A DNA stretch of 64,000 bases. Origin: Pseudomonas huaxiensis. GTDB taxonomy: Bacteria > Pseudomonadota > Gammaproteobacteria > Pseudomonadales > Pseudomonadaceae. Of this stretch, positions 54,296 through 63,563 are shown in pieces (position 1 is the stretch's first letter; every line of letters starts with the position of its first letter). A program made the translations under genes and the position numbers. The DNA is taken from NCBI RefSeq assembly GCF_003231275.1, contig NZ_QKVL01000001.1:558001-622000 (forward strand), written 5' to 3'. The notes beneath the pieces are model-generated. The model worked only from the letters and a program-made list of their open reading frames with translations. It did no database searches and had not been told where the DNA came from.

Positions 54296-55609
54296 TCAGA
54301 GTGGTTTGTCGAACTCATGACGGGCCCAGAAGCTGCGCATGATTTCCCAGCAACGCCGCGATTCGCCCTGGGCTGCGGCGCCGTACAACACCTGACACTG
54401 CTCGCCGTGAATGCGGAAGCTGCTGAGGGGCTGGACCAGGTACACCGTGTTGCCCTTCAACGCGAGGTTGAGGAAGATCGCCACGTCCGAGGCCCAGGCG
54501 ATGGGCTGCTCGTCCACCGACATGAAGTCCGGGGTGACCTCGATCATGTCCTCGCGCCTGAACATCACGGTGCTCGGCTCGCCGACGAAGTTGATCTGCG
54601 ACAGCATCAGCGCGGTGCCCAGCGACAGCCCTTCGATCATCGAGTCAGCGGCCACCGGCGCCTGGGTCGCGGCGATATCCGCCAGCGGTGCGTCGTATTG
54701 GTCGATGCGCTGGCGCTTGGAGGTCACCAGGGTGATATCAGGGTAGTCGCTAAAGCTCTTGATCATGCGTTCCACGCATTCGGGGTCGAGCAGGTCATCG
54801 TCGTTGAGGAACTTGATGAACTCGCCGCGGGCCTCGTTCATGCACAGCACGTGATTGAGGCGACCGATGTCTTTGCCGGCGTCCGGGTTGCGCACGTAGC
54901 GGATGCGTGGGTCGAACTTGCCGTATTCGGCGGTGATGGCTTCGATGGCATCGGTGGGGCAGTCGTCGCAGACCAGGATTTCCAGGTTGCGGTAGGTCTG
55001 GTTCAGCGCGCTTTCCAGGGCCTGGTGCAGGTGCTGGGTCTTGTAGGTCGGCATGACGATGCTGACCAGCGGCTCGTCGCCTGCGGCCAGTTGGCGCAGT
55101 GGTTTGCGGAACTCCAGGACCAGTTGCCCCGGTGCGTCGGACTCCAGACCGCTGAGGGCCGGATCGCTGCTCGCGCCTGGCGCGGTGTTCGCCAGCGGCT
55201 CGAGGCCGATCATCTTGCAGATTCGCGTCAGTTCCGCTTCGTCGTAGATCCACGCCTGTTGGCGCAAGGCGTTGTTGAAACGCTCGCCACGGCTGACGCC
55301 CGGTGCCGATGGATCGGGCCGGTCGCTGAGGTAATCGTCGATAAGGGCCTTGAGGTCGGTGGTGACCAGGCGGATCACGCCGCCCGGTTGCAGCACCCGG
55401 CGGCACTCGTGCAGCAGGCGAATGCCCTGATTGCGGCCCAGGCGCTCAAGCAGGTGAGCACTGTAGATACCCGGAACCGTGCCACGCTCCCAAGGCAGCG
55501 CCTTGCCCTGTTCCAGATGCAGGTCGGCGCCTGGTGCGTCCAGGTCGATATTGAAAAAGCCCTGGCGTTGGTGATCGGCGCAACCGAGGTTCAGGTAGAT
55601 AGAGTGCAT
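54296..55609 (-). CDS. Methyltransferase-like and GT2 glycosyltransferase fusion
   Basis: The 437-residue protein has two parts. Residues about 1-150 look like a SAM-methyltransferase-type Rossmann domain (YLNLGCADHQRQGFFNIDL, RRVLQPGGVIRLVTTDLKAL). Residues about 180-437 are a GT-A glycosyltransferase of family 2 (PLVSIVMPTYKTQHLHQALE, LVCDDCPTDAIEAI, DDD in FIKFLNDDDLLDP). FlmG/FgtA-type flagellar glycosyltransferases and VioT-like enzymes have comparable layouts. It is first in the minus-strand operon with the aminotransferase and WbqC-like genes. Confidence 0.82.
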   Translation of the reverse strand: MHSIYLNLGCADHQRQGFFNIDLDAPGADLHLEQGKALPWERGTVPGIYSAHLLERLGRNQGIRLLHECRRVLQPGGVIRLVTTDLKALIDDYLSDRPDPSAPGVSRGERFNNALRQQAWIYDEAELTRICKMIGLEPLANTAPGASSDPALSGLESDAPGQLVLEFRKPLRQLAAGDEPLVSIVMPTYKTQHLHQALESALNQTYRNLEILVCDDCPTDAIEAITAEYGKFDPRIRYVRNPDAGKDIGRLNHVLCMNEARGEFIKFLNDDDLLDPECVERMIKSFSDYPDITLVTSKRQRIDQYDAPLADIAATQAPVAADSMIEGLSLGTALMLSQINFVGEPSTVMFRREDMIEVTPDFMSVDEQPIAWASDVAIFLNLALKGNTVYLVQPLSSFRIHGEQCQVLYGAAAQGESRRCWEIMRSFWARHEFDKPL

Positions 55610-55867
55610 AGTTATCGCTTCGAATTTGGCGTGGTGTTCAAGGGCCGGGACCCCGCGGCTGCTTTCACGGGAAGGCGGTAATCATTGTGTCGGCAGCGTG
55701 GACGGGTTCATGACCACGGCCGAGAATATCTGATTTTCCGCCAGGCCCGACAGGCGCAGCTCAACGAAGCTGCCATTGGTGAGAGGTGATGGCATTTTGC
55801 TTGACGACCGTTTCGCCGGCCCTAGACTGGCCGCATTCCAATAGGAGTCGGGTAGAGGGGCCAGGGT

Positions 55868-56689
55868 ATGGATTCCAGGTTTTCCCGGGATGGCGCCACG
55901 CGCCGCCCGGCGTTCTCGCGTTTGCCGGTACCGATCGATCTGCCACCCTTGCTGGCGGCGCTCGCAGCGCTGGATGAGCACCTGTGGCAAGGGCATTTCA
56001 ACCAACGCTATTTCGAAGGCGACTGGAGCGGCATTGCGCTGATCTCGTCGGCAGACGCTACGAGTGAACTGACCCACGGCGACGGCCCCGCGGTCGAGCG
56101 CCAGCCCTGGTTGCGCGACTCGCGCTGGCAGCAAGGTCTGCGCGGGTTGCAACTGGATATCCGCAACGCCCGGCTGATGCGCCTCGGGCCGGGCGGGCAT
56201 ATCCACGAACACCGTGACTATGACCTCGGCGGGCCGGATGCCGACATGCGCCTGCATGTGCCGCTGCTCACCCCCGCGCAGGTGGACTTCATGCTTGAAG
56301 GTCGACGCGTGCCGATGCAGGCGGGCGAGTGCTGGTTTCTCGATCTGGACCGCCCGCACAGCGTGCAAAACCACGACAGCAGCCCACGTATTCACTTGGT
56401 CATCGATTGCCGTCCCGGACCTTGGCTCGACGCCGCGATCGACAGCGGGCTGGCCACCACACCGGCAGCCGGGGTGGGCCGTTTTGCCCAGGCTTTCGCC
56501 GATTTCGCCGGCTGGCTGGAGCGCAACCCGCAGGCGAGCGCGACCTTGCAGGCGCTGCGTGACAAGGACGTGTTCGTTGAGCGGACGCTGGCGCTGGCGG
56601 GCGAGCAGGGTTTCATCTTTGGCCGTGACCAGGTGCGCTCGGCCATGCGCGTCGGACGTGCTCGCTGGAGTGATCAATGGAAAGTCTGA
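55868..56689 (+). CDS. Aspartyl/asparaginyl beta-hydroxylase-like oxygenase
   Basis: The 273-residue protein has the AspH-type core: LRLGPGG-like LMRLGPGGHIHEHRDYDLGG (metal His and Asp region, about residue 105), HVPLLTP, and HSVQNHDSSPRIHLVID (distal His, Arg). These are 2-oxoglutarate oxygenases that hydroxylate aspartate, asparagine or lipids. With the overlapping sulfotransferase gene it suggests that a hydroxyl is made and then sulfated, which is inference. Confidence 0.8.
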   Translation: MDSRFSRDGATRRPAFSRLPVPIDLPPLLAALAALDEHLWQGHFNQRYFEGDWSGIALISSADATSELTHGDGPAVERQPWLRDSRWQQGLRGLQLDIRNARLMRLGPGGHIHEHRDYDLGGPDADMRLHVPLLTPAQVDFMLEGRRVPMQAGECWFLDLDRPHSVQNHDSSPRIHLVIDCRPGPWLDAAIDSGLATTPAAGVGRFAQAFADFAGWLERNPQASATLQALRDKDVFVERTLALAGEQGFIFGRDQVRSAMRVGRARWSDQWKV

Positions 56690-57627
56690 ATTTGCAGGGC
56701 TGGTTGCCGATCAGTATCTGGCAGGACGGGCCGGAATGGCGCGTGGACTGGTGCTGGTTTGGCCAGCAGCGGCTGGACCAGCCGTTTTTCCGCGACTCGG
56801 TGGACGATGCCTTGTCCCTGCCGTTCAACCAGGCCTTCCGCCGGCAGACGTCCCTTGCGGCGTTGAGTCAATGGCAGGCGGAGTCTGCGGGCGTGGCGCC
56901 GAGCGCGTTCGTCTATCACGCCTCGCGTTGTGGTTTGACCCTGATCAGCCAGATGCTTGCGCAACTGGACAGCCATGTGGTGGTGTCCGAGCCGCCTGCG
57001 CTGGACATCCTGCTGCGAGCGGATCTGCCTCGCGAAACACGCTTGGCGGCGATTCGCGGGCTGCTCTCGGCCTACGGCCAGGTTCGTAGCGGGCAGGAGC
57101 GGGCGCTGGTGATCAAGCTCGAAGCCTGGAACATCCGCGAGCGGCAATGGCTGCGTGAGTGTTTCCCCGAGGTGCCGTGGTTGTACCTCTATCGCGAGCC
57201 GCTGGAGATCGCCGTGTCCCATATGCGCCAGGGCGGCATGCAGATGATCCCCGGCATGCTCGGCTCGGCGTGGCTCGATGGCGACCAAGGCAGGAGCGGG
57301 CGTGAAGACGAGATCGCCCGGCGCCTCGGCCTGATGCTGGCGGCGGGCCTTGAACACTGCCGCGCCGAGGGCAATCTGCTGGTCAACTACAGCGAATTGC
57401 CTGGGGCCATGGGCGAGCATCTGGCGGGCTTTTTCGGCCTCGACCACGAGAGCGCACAACTCGCCTTGCGCGCGGCCGGCCTGCACGCCAAGCAGCCGTC
57501 GAAAGCGTTCGTGCCGGACAGCCAGCACAAACGCGACGAAGCATCGGCGGTGTTGCGCGAGCGGGTCGAGTTCTGGACGCGACAGTCTTACGAGGCGCTG
57601 GAGGCATTGCGTCTGGGAGCGCGCTGA
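56677..57627 (+). CDS. Sulfotransferase family protein
   Basis: The 316-residue protein has a PAPS-loop-like motif in FVYHASRCGLTLISQMLAQL (about residue 75), VIKLEAWNIRERQW, and WLYLYREPLEIAVSHMRQGG (3'-phosphate loop). It would transfer sulfate from PAPS to a glycan or peptide group. The start lies within the last codons of the oxygenase gene (13-bp overlap), so both are translated together. Confidence 0.78.
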   Translation: MESLNLQGWLPISIWQDGPEWRVDWCWFGQQRLDQPFFRDSVDDALSLPFNQAFRRQTSLAALSQWQAESAGVAPSAFVYHASRCGLTLISQMLAQLDSHVVVSEPPALDILLRADLPRETRLAAIRGLLSAYGQVRSGQERALVIKLEAWNIRERQWLRECFPEVPWLYLYREPLEIAVSHMRQGGMQMIPGMLGSAWLDGDQGRSGREDEIARRLGLMLAAGLEHCRAEGNLLVNYSELPGAMGEHLAGFFGLDHESAQLALRAAGLHAKQPSKAFVPDSQHKRDEASAVLRERVEFWTRQSYEALEALRLGAR

Positions 57628-57669
57628 CGGCGAGTGAGGGACTCGCCTGCGTCAGCGCCGTGGGCGGGT

Positions 57670-57897
57670 TCAGGGTTTCAGGTGGGCGACGATCTGGTCT
57701 TTGATCAGCAGACGTTCTTTGCGCAATTTGGTGACCTTGTCATCCGGGCTGCCGTCCCGTTCGGCCTCGACCACCTCGTTGTCCTTTTTCAGGTAATTGG
57801 CGTGCAAGTTGCCCAGGTGGGGGTCTTTTTTCTTGTGGTCCTCGAATGCTTCCCGGGTCAATTGCAGGTCTGCGAGTAAATCGTGCTTAACCGGCAT
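57670..57897 (-). CDS. YdcH/DUF465 family protein
   Basis: The 75-residue coiled-coil-like protein has the family pattern HKKKDPHLGNLHANYLKKDN and KLRKERLLIKDQIVAHL. Function is unknown. It is a single conserved chromosomal gene that marks the right edge of the glycan cluster. Confidence 0.88.
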   Translation of the reverse strand: MPVKHDLLADLQLTREAFEDHKKKDPHLGNLHANYLKKDNEVVEAERDGSPDDKVTKLRKERLLIKDQIVAHLKP

Positions 57898-58006
57898 GGT
57901 GACGGTTCTCCTGAGGTTGAGGGCGTGAATCTTCAGGATAGTTGCCTTTGTCGGGATGGGTAGCTGGAGTAGGCTGTGGCTCTTTGTCCCGCCTCAGGAA
58001 ACCGAA

Positions 58007-58372
58007 ATGCCCCAACTGCACCTGGAGTACAGCGCCAACCTGCGCACCCTCGACACCGACAAGGCGCTGCTGCGCCTGAACAACGCGCTGGTCGCCAGCG
58101 GCCAGTTCAGCGACGAGCTGGATATCAAGAGCCGGGCGGTGGCCCATGAGGCGTTCCGGGTCGGCATCGCGCCGGTCGAGCGGGCGTTCGTGCATGTGAA
58201 ACTGGCGCTGCTGAGCGGTCGCTCGGCGGAAATCAAACGGCAACTTTCCGCCAGCCTGCTGGAGGCGCTGAAGGATGTGGTGCCGGCGCAGGCGGGTGTG
58301 GATATTCAGTTGTGTGTGGAAATTCTCGATATTGATCGTGATTCTTATTCCAAAGTACGTTTGCCTGCGTGA
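58007..58372 (+). CDS. 5-carboxymethyl-2-hydroxymuconate delta-isomerase family protein
   Basis: The 121-residue protein starts MPQLHLEYSANL, with Pro next to the initiator Met as in the tautomerase superfamily, where it is the catalytic base. The length fits CHMI (about 125). No homoprotocatechuate pathway gene is adjacent, so the physiological substrate is unknown. Confidence 0.87.
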   Translation: MPQLHLEYSANLRTLDTDKALLRLNNALVASGQFSDELDIKSRAVAHEAFRVGIAPVERAFVHVKLALLSGRSAEIKRQLSASLLEALKDVVPAQAGVDIQLCVEILDIDRDSYSKVRLPA

Positions 58373-58564
58373 CCTCAGTCAAAAACAGCCGCTGTTTCTG
58401 AACCGCGGCTGAACGGCGGGCGCGGATTAACAATCCTTCATCCAGAACATTGTTTTGTTCGCGCTTTTTTCACGGAAAATTGATGAATGGCTGCTTAAAG
58501 TTCGCCCGGTAAAAGGCGGGTGCCGCAATGGCCCTGGCGGGGAACTCTTAATAAGCGAAACGTC

Positions 58565-60199
58565 ATGTTGAAAATAAAGTCGTTGCGTCCCGAATGGGTG
58601 ACGCTGTTGGCCAGTGTCTATCTGTTGCTTGGTTTCAACTCGGTGCTGTGGGGGCATGTCTCCACAGTCCTCCAGGGCGACAGTCACGCGCTATTGCTGC
58701 GGCTGGCGTTCGGTGCACTGCTGTTGTGTGCCTTTAACTTTGTACTGACCCTGCTGACGTTTCGCAGAACCCTGAAACCGCTATTGGCGCTGTTGTTCAT
58801 TGTCAGTGCCGGGGTGGCGTATTTCATGAGTCAATACGGCGTGCTGATCGATATCGGCATGTTGCGCAATACCGTGGAAACCAATGTAACGGAAGTGCGT
58901 GATCTGCTCTCGCTGAAGTTGCTTGTTTATATTGTTTTACTGGGCGTGGTGCCGACGTTCATATTGTTCAAGACGCCCGTCAACTTCCGCTCGCTGCCCC
59001 GCGAGTTGTTGCGCAAGTTATGGGTTGGCCTGGCCAGTCTGCTGATCCTGGCGGCGGTGGCGATGCTCAACTATCAGGGCCTGGCCTCGCTGTTTCGTAA
59101 TCACCATGAACTGCGCCTGATGGTGGTGCCGAGCAACTACATCGGCGCTTCGGTAAGCTATGTGCGGGAACAGGTCGGCGGGGCGACCCAGTCGTTCCGC
59201 AAGATCGGTGAAGACGCCGCGCTGTCGCCCGCCTGGTCGAGCCATCCACGCAAATCGCTGACTGTGCTGGTGGTGGGCGAAAGCGCCCGGGCGGAGAACT
59301 TCGGCCTGCTCGGCTACAGCCGCGACACCACCCCACAGTTGGCGCAAGAGCAGGGACTGGTGGCGTTCAGCAATGTCACCTCCTGCGGGACCGAGACCGC
59401 TGTGTCGGTGCCTTGCATGTTCTCCGGCATGACCCGCAAGAACTACGACGCCACCACCGCCAAGAACCAGGAAGGCCTGCTCGACATGCTCCAGCGCGCC
59501 GGTCTGGCGGTGTACTGGCGCGACAACCAGTCCGGCTGCAAGGGCACCTGCGATCGGGTGCACTTCGAAGATGTCAGCAATCTCAAGGAACCGGGCCTCT
59601 GCGCCGACAGCGAATGCCATGACGAAATCCTGCTCAAGGACCTGGCCGCACGTATCGACGACCTGAAAGAAGACACCGTGCTGGTCCTGCACCAGATGGG
59701 CAGCCACGGCCCGGATTACTACAAACGCTATCCGCAGCAGTTCGAGCGCTTCACCCCGGTCTGTCACAGCAATGCGCTGAACCAGTGCGACCGGCAGAGC
59801 ATCATCAACGGCTACGACAACACCCTCACCTACACCGACCACGTGCTGGCCTCGCTGATCGACGTGCTGCGCAGCAAGCAGGACAAGGTGGACACGGCGA
59901 TGCTCTACCTGTCCGACCACGGCGAGTCGCTGGGCGAGTACAACCTGTTCCTGCATGGCACGCCCTACATGGTGGCGCCGGACCAGCAGAAACATGTGCC
60001 GATGCTGGCCTGGTTCTCCGACAACTACCGCAGCAGCTTCGGCGTGGATGTCGACTGCCTGAAACAGGGACGTGACCAACCGCTGAGCCAGGACAACCTG
60101 TTCCACTCCATGCTCGGCCTGTTGCAGGTGAAAACCGCCCTGTACAACCCGCAACTGGATCTGTTCGCCGGTTGCCGGCCGAAAGGGACTACCTCCTGA
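58565..60199 (+). CDS. eptA: Lipid A phosphoethanolamine transferase
   Basis: The 544-residue protein has five N-terminal membrane helices (DUF1705, to about 175) and a periplasmic sulfatase-like domain. That domain has the nucleophile Thr in SCGTETAVSVPCMFSG (about 280), metal ligands in LVVGESARAENFG and YLSDHGESLGEYN, and cysteine pairs (GCKGTC). It transfers phosphoethanolamine to lipid A, which lowers polymyxin binding. Other targets, as for CptA or EptC, cannot be excluded. Confidence 0.9.
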   Translation: MLKIKSLRPEWVTLLASVYLLLGFNSVLWGHVSTVLQGDSHALLLRLAFGALLLCAFNFVLTLLTFRRTLKPLLALLFIVSAGVAYFMSQYGVLIDIGMLRNTVETNVTEVRDLLSLKLLVYIVLLGVVPTFILFKTPVNFRSLPRELLRKLWVGLASLLILAAVAMLNYQGLASLFRNHHELRLMVVPSNYIGASVSYVREQVGGATQSFRKIGEDAALSPAWSSHPRKSLTVLVVGESARAENFGLLGYSRDTTPQLAQEQGLVAFSNVTSCGTETAVSVPCMFSGMTRKNYDATTAKNQEGLLDMLQRAGLAVYWRDNQSGCKGTCDRVHFEDVSNLKEPGLCADSECHDEILLKDLAARIDDLKEDTVLVLHQMGSHGPDYYKRYPQQFERFTPVCHSNALNQCDRQSIINGYDNTLTYTDHVLASLIDVLRSKQDKVDTAMLYLSDHGESLGEYNLFLHGTPYMVAPDQQKHVPMLAWFSDNYRSSFGVDVDCLKQGRDQPLSQDNLFHSMLGLLQVKTALYNPQLDLFAGCRPKGTTS

Positions 60200-60322
60200 G
60201 TCGGATGCAAAAAGCCGCTTCGTCTGCTTCTCTTACAAACCATAGGGAGAGGGCTGTCGGGCGGTTTCCCGGCAGTGGCCTGTGCCGTATATACTGCGCG
60301 CCATTGTTCGTGGGAGAGCCTT

Positions 60323-61456
60323 GTGGCCATCGATATTCACTGGATTTCTGACGACCGCAGCCTGGCGGAGCATTGCCAGCAGTGGCGTCAACTGCCCTTT
60401 GTGGCACTCGACACCGAGTTCATGCGGGTCGATACCTTCTATCCCAAAGCCGGTTTGATCCAGGTCGGCGATGGGCAGCGCGCCTTTCTGATCGACCCGC
60501 TGCTGGTCAACGACTGGCAGCCACTGGCCGAACTGCTCGAAGATCCCGCCGTCACCAAGGTGCTGCACGCCTGCAGCGAAGACCTCGAAGTCCTCCTGCG
60601 TCTGACCGGCAGCCTGCCGGCGCCGCTGTTCGACACCCAACTGGCCGCTGGTTACCTCAACCTCGGTTTCTCCATGGGGTACTCGCGGCTGGTGCAGGAA
60701 GTGCTGGGCATCGAACTGCCCAAGGGCGAGACCCGCTCCGACTGGCTGCAACGCCCACTCTCCGAAACCCAGATCAGCTACGCCGCGGAAGACGCCGTGC
60801 ACCTGGCCGAGCTGTACGTGCGCCTGCGTCCGCAACTGAGCGACGACAAGAACGCCTGGGTGCTGGAAGACGGCGCCGAACTGGTGCTGCAACTGCGTCG
60901 CGATATCGATCCCTATGAGCTGTACCGCGACGCCAAACTGGCCTGGAAACTCTCCCGCGCCCAGTTGGCGGTGCTGCGCGAGCTGTGTGCCTGGCGCGAG
61001 CGCGAGGCCCGGGCGCGTGATTTGCCGCGTAACCGCGTCGTGCGGGAGCACGCGCTGTGGCCGATGGCCCGCACCCAGCCGGACAACCTGGCGGCGCTGG
61101 CCCGCATCGAAGACATGCACCCGCGCACCCTGCGCCAGGATGGCGAGTTCCTGCTGGACCTGATCAAGCGCACCGGCAGCCTGCCGCCGGCCGAGTGGCC
61201 GCCGGCCGTGCCCGAGCCGCTGCCGATCGAAGCCTCGGCGCTGCTGAAACAACTGCGGGCCATCGGCCAGGCCGAGTCCGAGCGCCTGAGCATTGCCCCG
61301 GAGCTGATGCTGCGCAAGAAAACCCTCGAGGCGCTGCTCAAGAGCGGTTACCCCGACGGTCCTTACCAATTGCCTGATTCGCTGCGTGGCTGGCGCCGCG
61401 AGCGGATGGGCCAGGCGCTGCTGGACTGCCTGGCCACTGCTGGAGAAGTCTCGTGA
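60323..61456 (+). CDS. rnd: Ribonuclease D
   Basis: The 377-residue 3'-5' exoribonuclease has the DEDD site ([45 protein letters not shown]) and two HRDC domains in the C-terminal half. It trims tRNA and other stable RNA. The start is the GTG at 60323 with GGGAG ahead; an ATG at 60275 in the same frame has no ribosome binding site. Confidence 0.93.
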   Translation: MAIDIHWISDDRSLAEHCQQWRQLPFVALDTEFMRVDTFYPKAGLIQVGDGQRAFLIDPLLVNDWQPLAELLEDPAVTKVLHACSEDLEVLLRLTGSLPAPLFDTQLAAGYLNLGFSMGYSRLVQEVLGIELPKGETRSDWLQRPLSETQISYAAEDAVHLAELYVRLRPQLSDDKNAWVLEDGAELVLQLRRDIDPYELYRDAKLAWKLSRAQLAVLRELCAWREREARARDLPRNRVVREHALWPMARTQPDNLAALARIEDMHPRTLRQDGEFLLDLIKRTGSLPPAEWPPAVPEPLPIEASALLKQLRAIGQAESERLSIAPELMLRKKTLEALLKSGYPDGPYQLPDSLRGWRRERMGQALLDCLATAGEVS

Positions 61457-61746
61457 AACGTATCTGCTCGATCTACAAAAGCCCGCGCAAGAACGAAATG
61501 TACCTTTACGTGCTGAAGGCCGATGGCCTGACGCGCGTGCCTGAAGGCCTGCTACCCGCCTTCGGCACGCCGCAACTGGCTTTTGACCTGGTGTTGAGCC
61601 CGGAGCGCAAGCTGGCCCGCGAAGACATCGCCAAGGTTCTGGAAAACCTCGACCAGCAGGGTTATCACCTGCAGATGCCGCCGCTCGAGGACGAGTACAT
61701 CGAGCACCTGCCCGAAGAACTGCTGCGCCGCAACGACCCGGTCTGA
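61453..61746 (+). CDS. YcgL domain protein
   Basis: The 97-residue protein has the YcgL start ([19 protein letters not shown]) and [10 protein letters not shown]. The GTG start overlaps the rnd stop (GTGA). The rnd-ycgL pairing is conserved in gamma-proteobacteria; function is unknown. Confidence 0.92.
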   Translation: MKRICSIYKSPRKNEMYLYVLKADGLTRVPEGLLPAFGTPQLAFDLVLSPERKLAREDIAKVLENLDQQGYHLQMPPLEDEYIEHLPEELLRRNDPV

Positions 61747-61824
61747 TCCCGTCCCCGTTTTCGTCTCCATGTGGCCAGCTGCCGTACGCTGGCCATCCCG
61801 CCGTTTTGCAAGGTTGTAATCGAT

Positions 61825-62757
61825 ATGCGCGTATTGATCGCCGAACAGGATCACGCCCTCTACACCCGCCTGCTGCATGAAGCCCTGCCTGATCTCGAGA
61901 TCTTCACCAGTGGCGATTCTGCCGAGCTGTCACGGCTGGCTGCGGATTGTCCGGTCTGGCTCGGCCAGCCGGACCTGTTGGCGACCTTGTTGCGCCAAGG
62001 CCATCGCCCGGACTGGGTGCAGTCGACCTGGGCCGGAATCACGCCGCTGCTGGCCAATGGCTTGCCCCGTGAATACCGCCTGACCCGCGCCGTAGGCATC
62101 TTCGGCCAGGTCATGGCCGAGTACGTGCTGACTTACATGCTTGGCCACGAACGCGAAGTGCTGAGCCGGCTGATGAGCCAGGTCGAGCGCAAGTGGGATG
62201 GCCGCTCCGGGCGCAGCCTGGAAGGGCGCCGGGTGCTGATCGTTGGCACCGGTGACATCGGTCGCCAGGTTGGCGAGTTCCTCGTGCCGTTCGGGGTTCA
62301 CCTCTATGGCGTCGCCAGCCAGCCACGTGTGTTGGCGCCGTTCATCGAAGTAGCGGGGCTGGACGACCTCGGTCGTTTGGTGGGCGAGGTGGACTATGTA
62401 GTCAACCTGCTGCCGGATACGCCGGCTACCCACGATATCTATGACGCTGCGCTGTTCGCCCGTTTCAACCCCGATGCGCTGTTCATCAATGCCGGTCGTG
62501 GCATGGCGGTGGTCGATGGTGACCTGGTCGAAGCACTGACCAAAGGCCATCTGGCCGGCGCGGTGATCGATGTCTGCCGCCAGGAGCCGCTGCCGCGCAA
62601 TCATCCGTTCTGGACCGCCCTGGGCCTGCTGCTGACCGGGCACAGCTCGGCGCCGACCTCGCCGGTGGCGATGGCGCGGTTGTTCGTCGAGAACCTGGGG
62701 GCGTATGGCGCGGGAGAGGAATTGCGTGGGGAAGTGGATTTCGCGCGGGGGTATTGA
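61825..62757 (+). CDS. D-2-hydroxyacid dehydrogenase
   Basis: The 310-residue protein has the NAD site VLIVGTGDIGRQVGEFLV, the catalytic Arg in FINAGRGMAVVDGD, Glu in CRQEPLPRNHPFW and His in TGHSSAPTSP. It reduces a 2-keto acid such as glyoxylate or hydroxypyruvate. It fits the PA1296 position after ycgL. Confidence 0.9.
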   Translation: MRVLIAEQDHALYTRLLHEALPDLEIFTSGDSAELSRLAADCPVWLGQPDLLATLLRQGHRPDWVQSTWAGITPLLANGLPREYRLTRAVGIFGQVMAEYVLTYMLGHEREVLSRLMSQVERKWDGRSGRSLEGRRVLIVGTGDIGRQVGEFLVPFGVHLYGVASQPRVLAPFIEVAGLDDLGRLVGEVDYVVNLLPDTPATHDIYDAALFARFNPDALFINAGRGMAVVDGDLVEALTKGHLAGAVIDVCRQEPLPRNHPFWTALGLLLTGHSSAPTSPVAMARLFVENLGAYGAGEELRGEVDFARGY

Positions 62758-62783
62758 GGCCTCACTGGGCCAGCTCCAAACCT

Positions 62784-62808
62784 TGTGGGAGCTGGCTTGC
62801 CAGCGATG
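62784..62808 (+). repeat. Single REP element
   Basis: GTGGGAGCTGGCTTGCCAGC followed by GATG is the conserved core of the extragenic palindromes abundant in P. fluorescens-group genomes. It lies between two gene ends. Confidence 0.75.
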
Positions 62809-62821
62809 AGGCAATAGAAGC

Positions 62822-63415
62822 TTACAGCGTAAAATCACCCTCGGCCGCCAGCTCACTCAGCGGACGACGCGGGCTCGGCACTTCACGGGCCTGCAGGTAC
62901 TCGGCCAGGGTCGCCTTGTCGCCCAGCTTGCCGATGGCGATGACCGCATGCAGCACGTACTCGTCAGGGATCTTCAGTTCCTTGCGGGTCAGTTCCTGAT
63001 CGAAACCGGCCATGCCGTGGGTGTGCCAGCCGCTCAGGCTGGCTTGCAGGGCCAGGTGACCCCAGGCGGAACCGGTGTCGAAGGTGTGCCACAGCGCCGG
63101 GGTTTCTTCACTGGCGCCCGGGGCGGTGAAGGTGGTCTTGGACAGCACGATCACCAGCGCCGAGGCATGCTGCGCCCAGCTACGGTTGAATTCGTTGAGC
63201 AGGCCCAGGTAACGCTCCCAGTTCGCGGTGTCGCGACGGGCGAAGAGGAAACGCCACGGTTGCGAGTTGTAGGCCGACGGTGCCCAGCGTGCGGCTTCGA
63301 GGAAACTCAGCAGGGTTTCTTCGGCGATCGGCTCGGCGGTGAAGGCCCGCGGTGACCAGCGCTGGATGAACTGTTCGTTGATGGCGTATTCGGCAACGCG
63401 AGGATTGGCGCTCAT
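62822..63415 (-). CDS. Nitroreductase family protein
   Basis: The 197-residue FMN-binding oxidoreductase has RWSPRAFTAEPI near the N-terminus, EAARWAPSAYNSQPWRFLFA (FMN and substrate site) and GWHTHGMAGFDQE. It reduces quinones or nitro compounds with NAD(P)H; the natural substrate is unknown. The ATG at 63415 gives the family start. Confidence 0.88.
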   Translation of the reverse strand: MSANPRVAEYAINEQFIQRWSPRAFTAEPIAEETLLSFLEAARWAPSAYNSQPWRFLFARRDTANWERYLGLLNEFNRSWAQHASALVIVLSKTTFTAPGASEETPALWHTFDTGSAWGHLALQASLSGWHTHGMAGFDQELTRKELKIPDEYVLHAVIAIGKLGDKATLAEYLQAREVPSPRRPLSELAAEGDFTL

Positions 63416-63563
63416 GCGGGTTCCTGACAGGGGGTATGAAATGATTTGCAAAACTACGCCTGTCCTACACACCCTGACAAGCGGTCTGGCAAAGGCGAAG
63501 CACTCGTCCTAGACTGGCGCCGCTCGATAGAGCAGAAGAATTTTGAAACAGGATCACCGCGAC

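Noticed and set aside
55682..56677. 331-codon minus-strand frame opposite the oxygenase gene
   Set aside because: Its translation has no family features, while the plus strand encodes a clear AspH-like core followed by an overlapping sulfotransferase.
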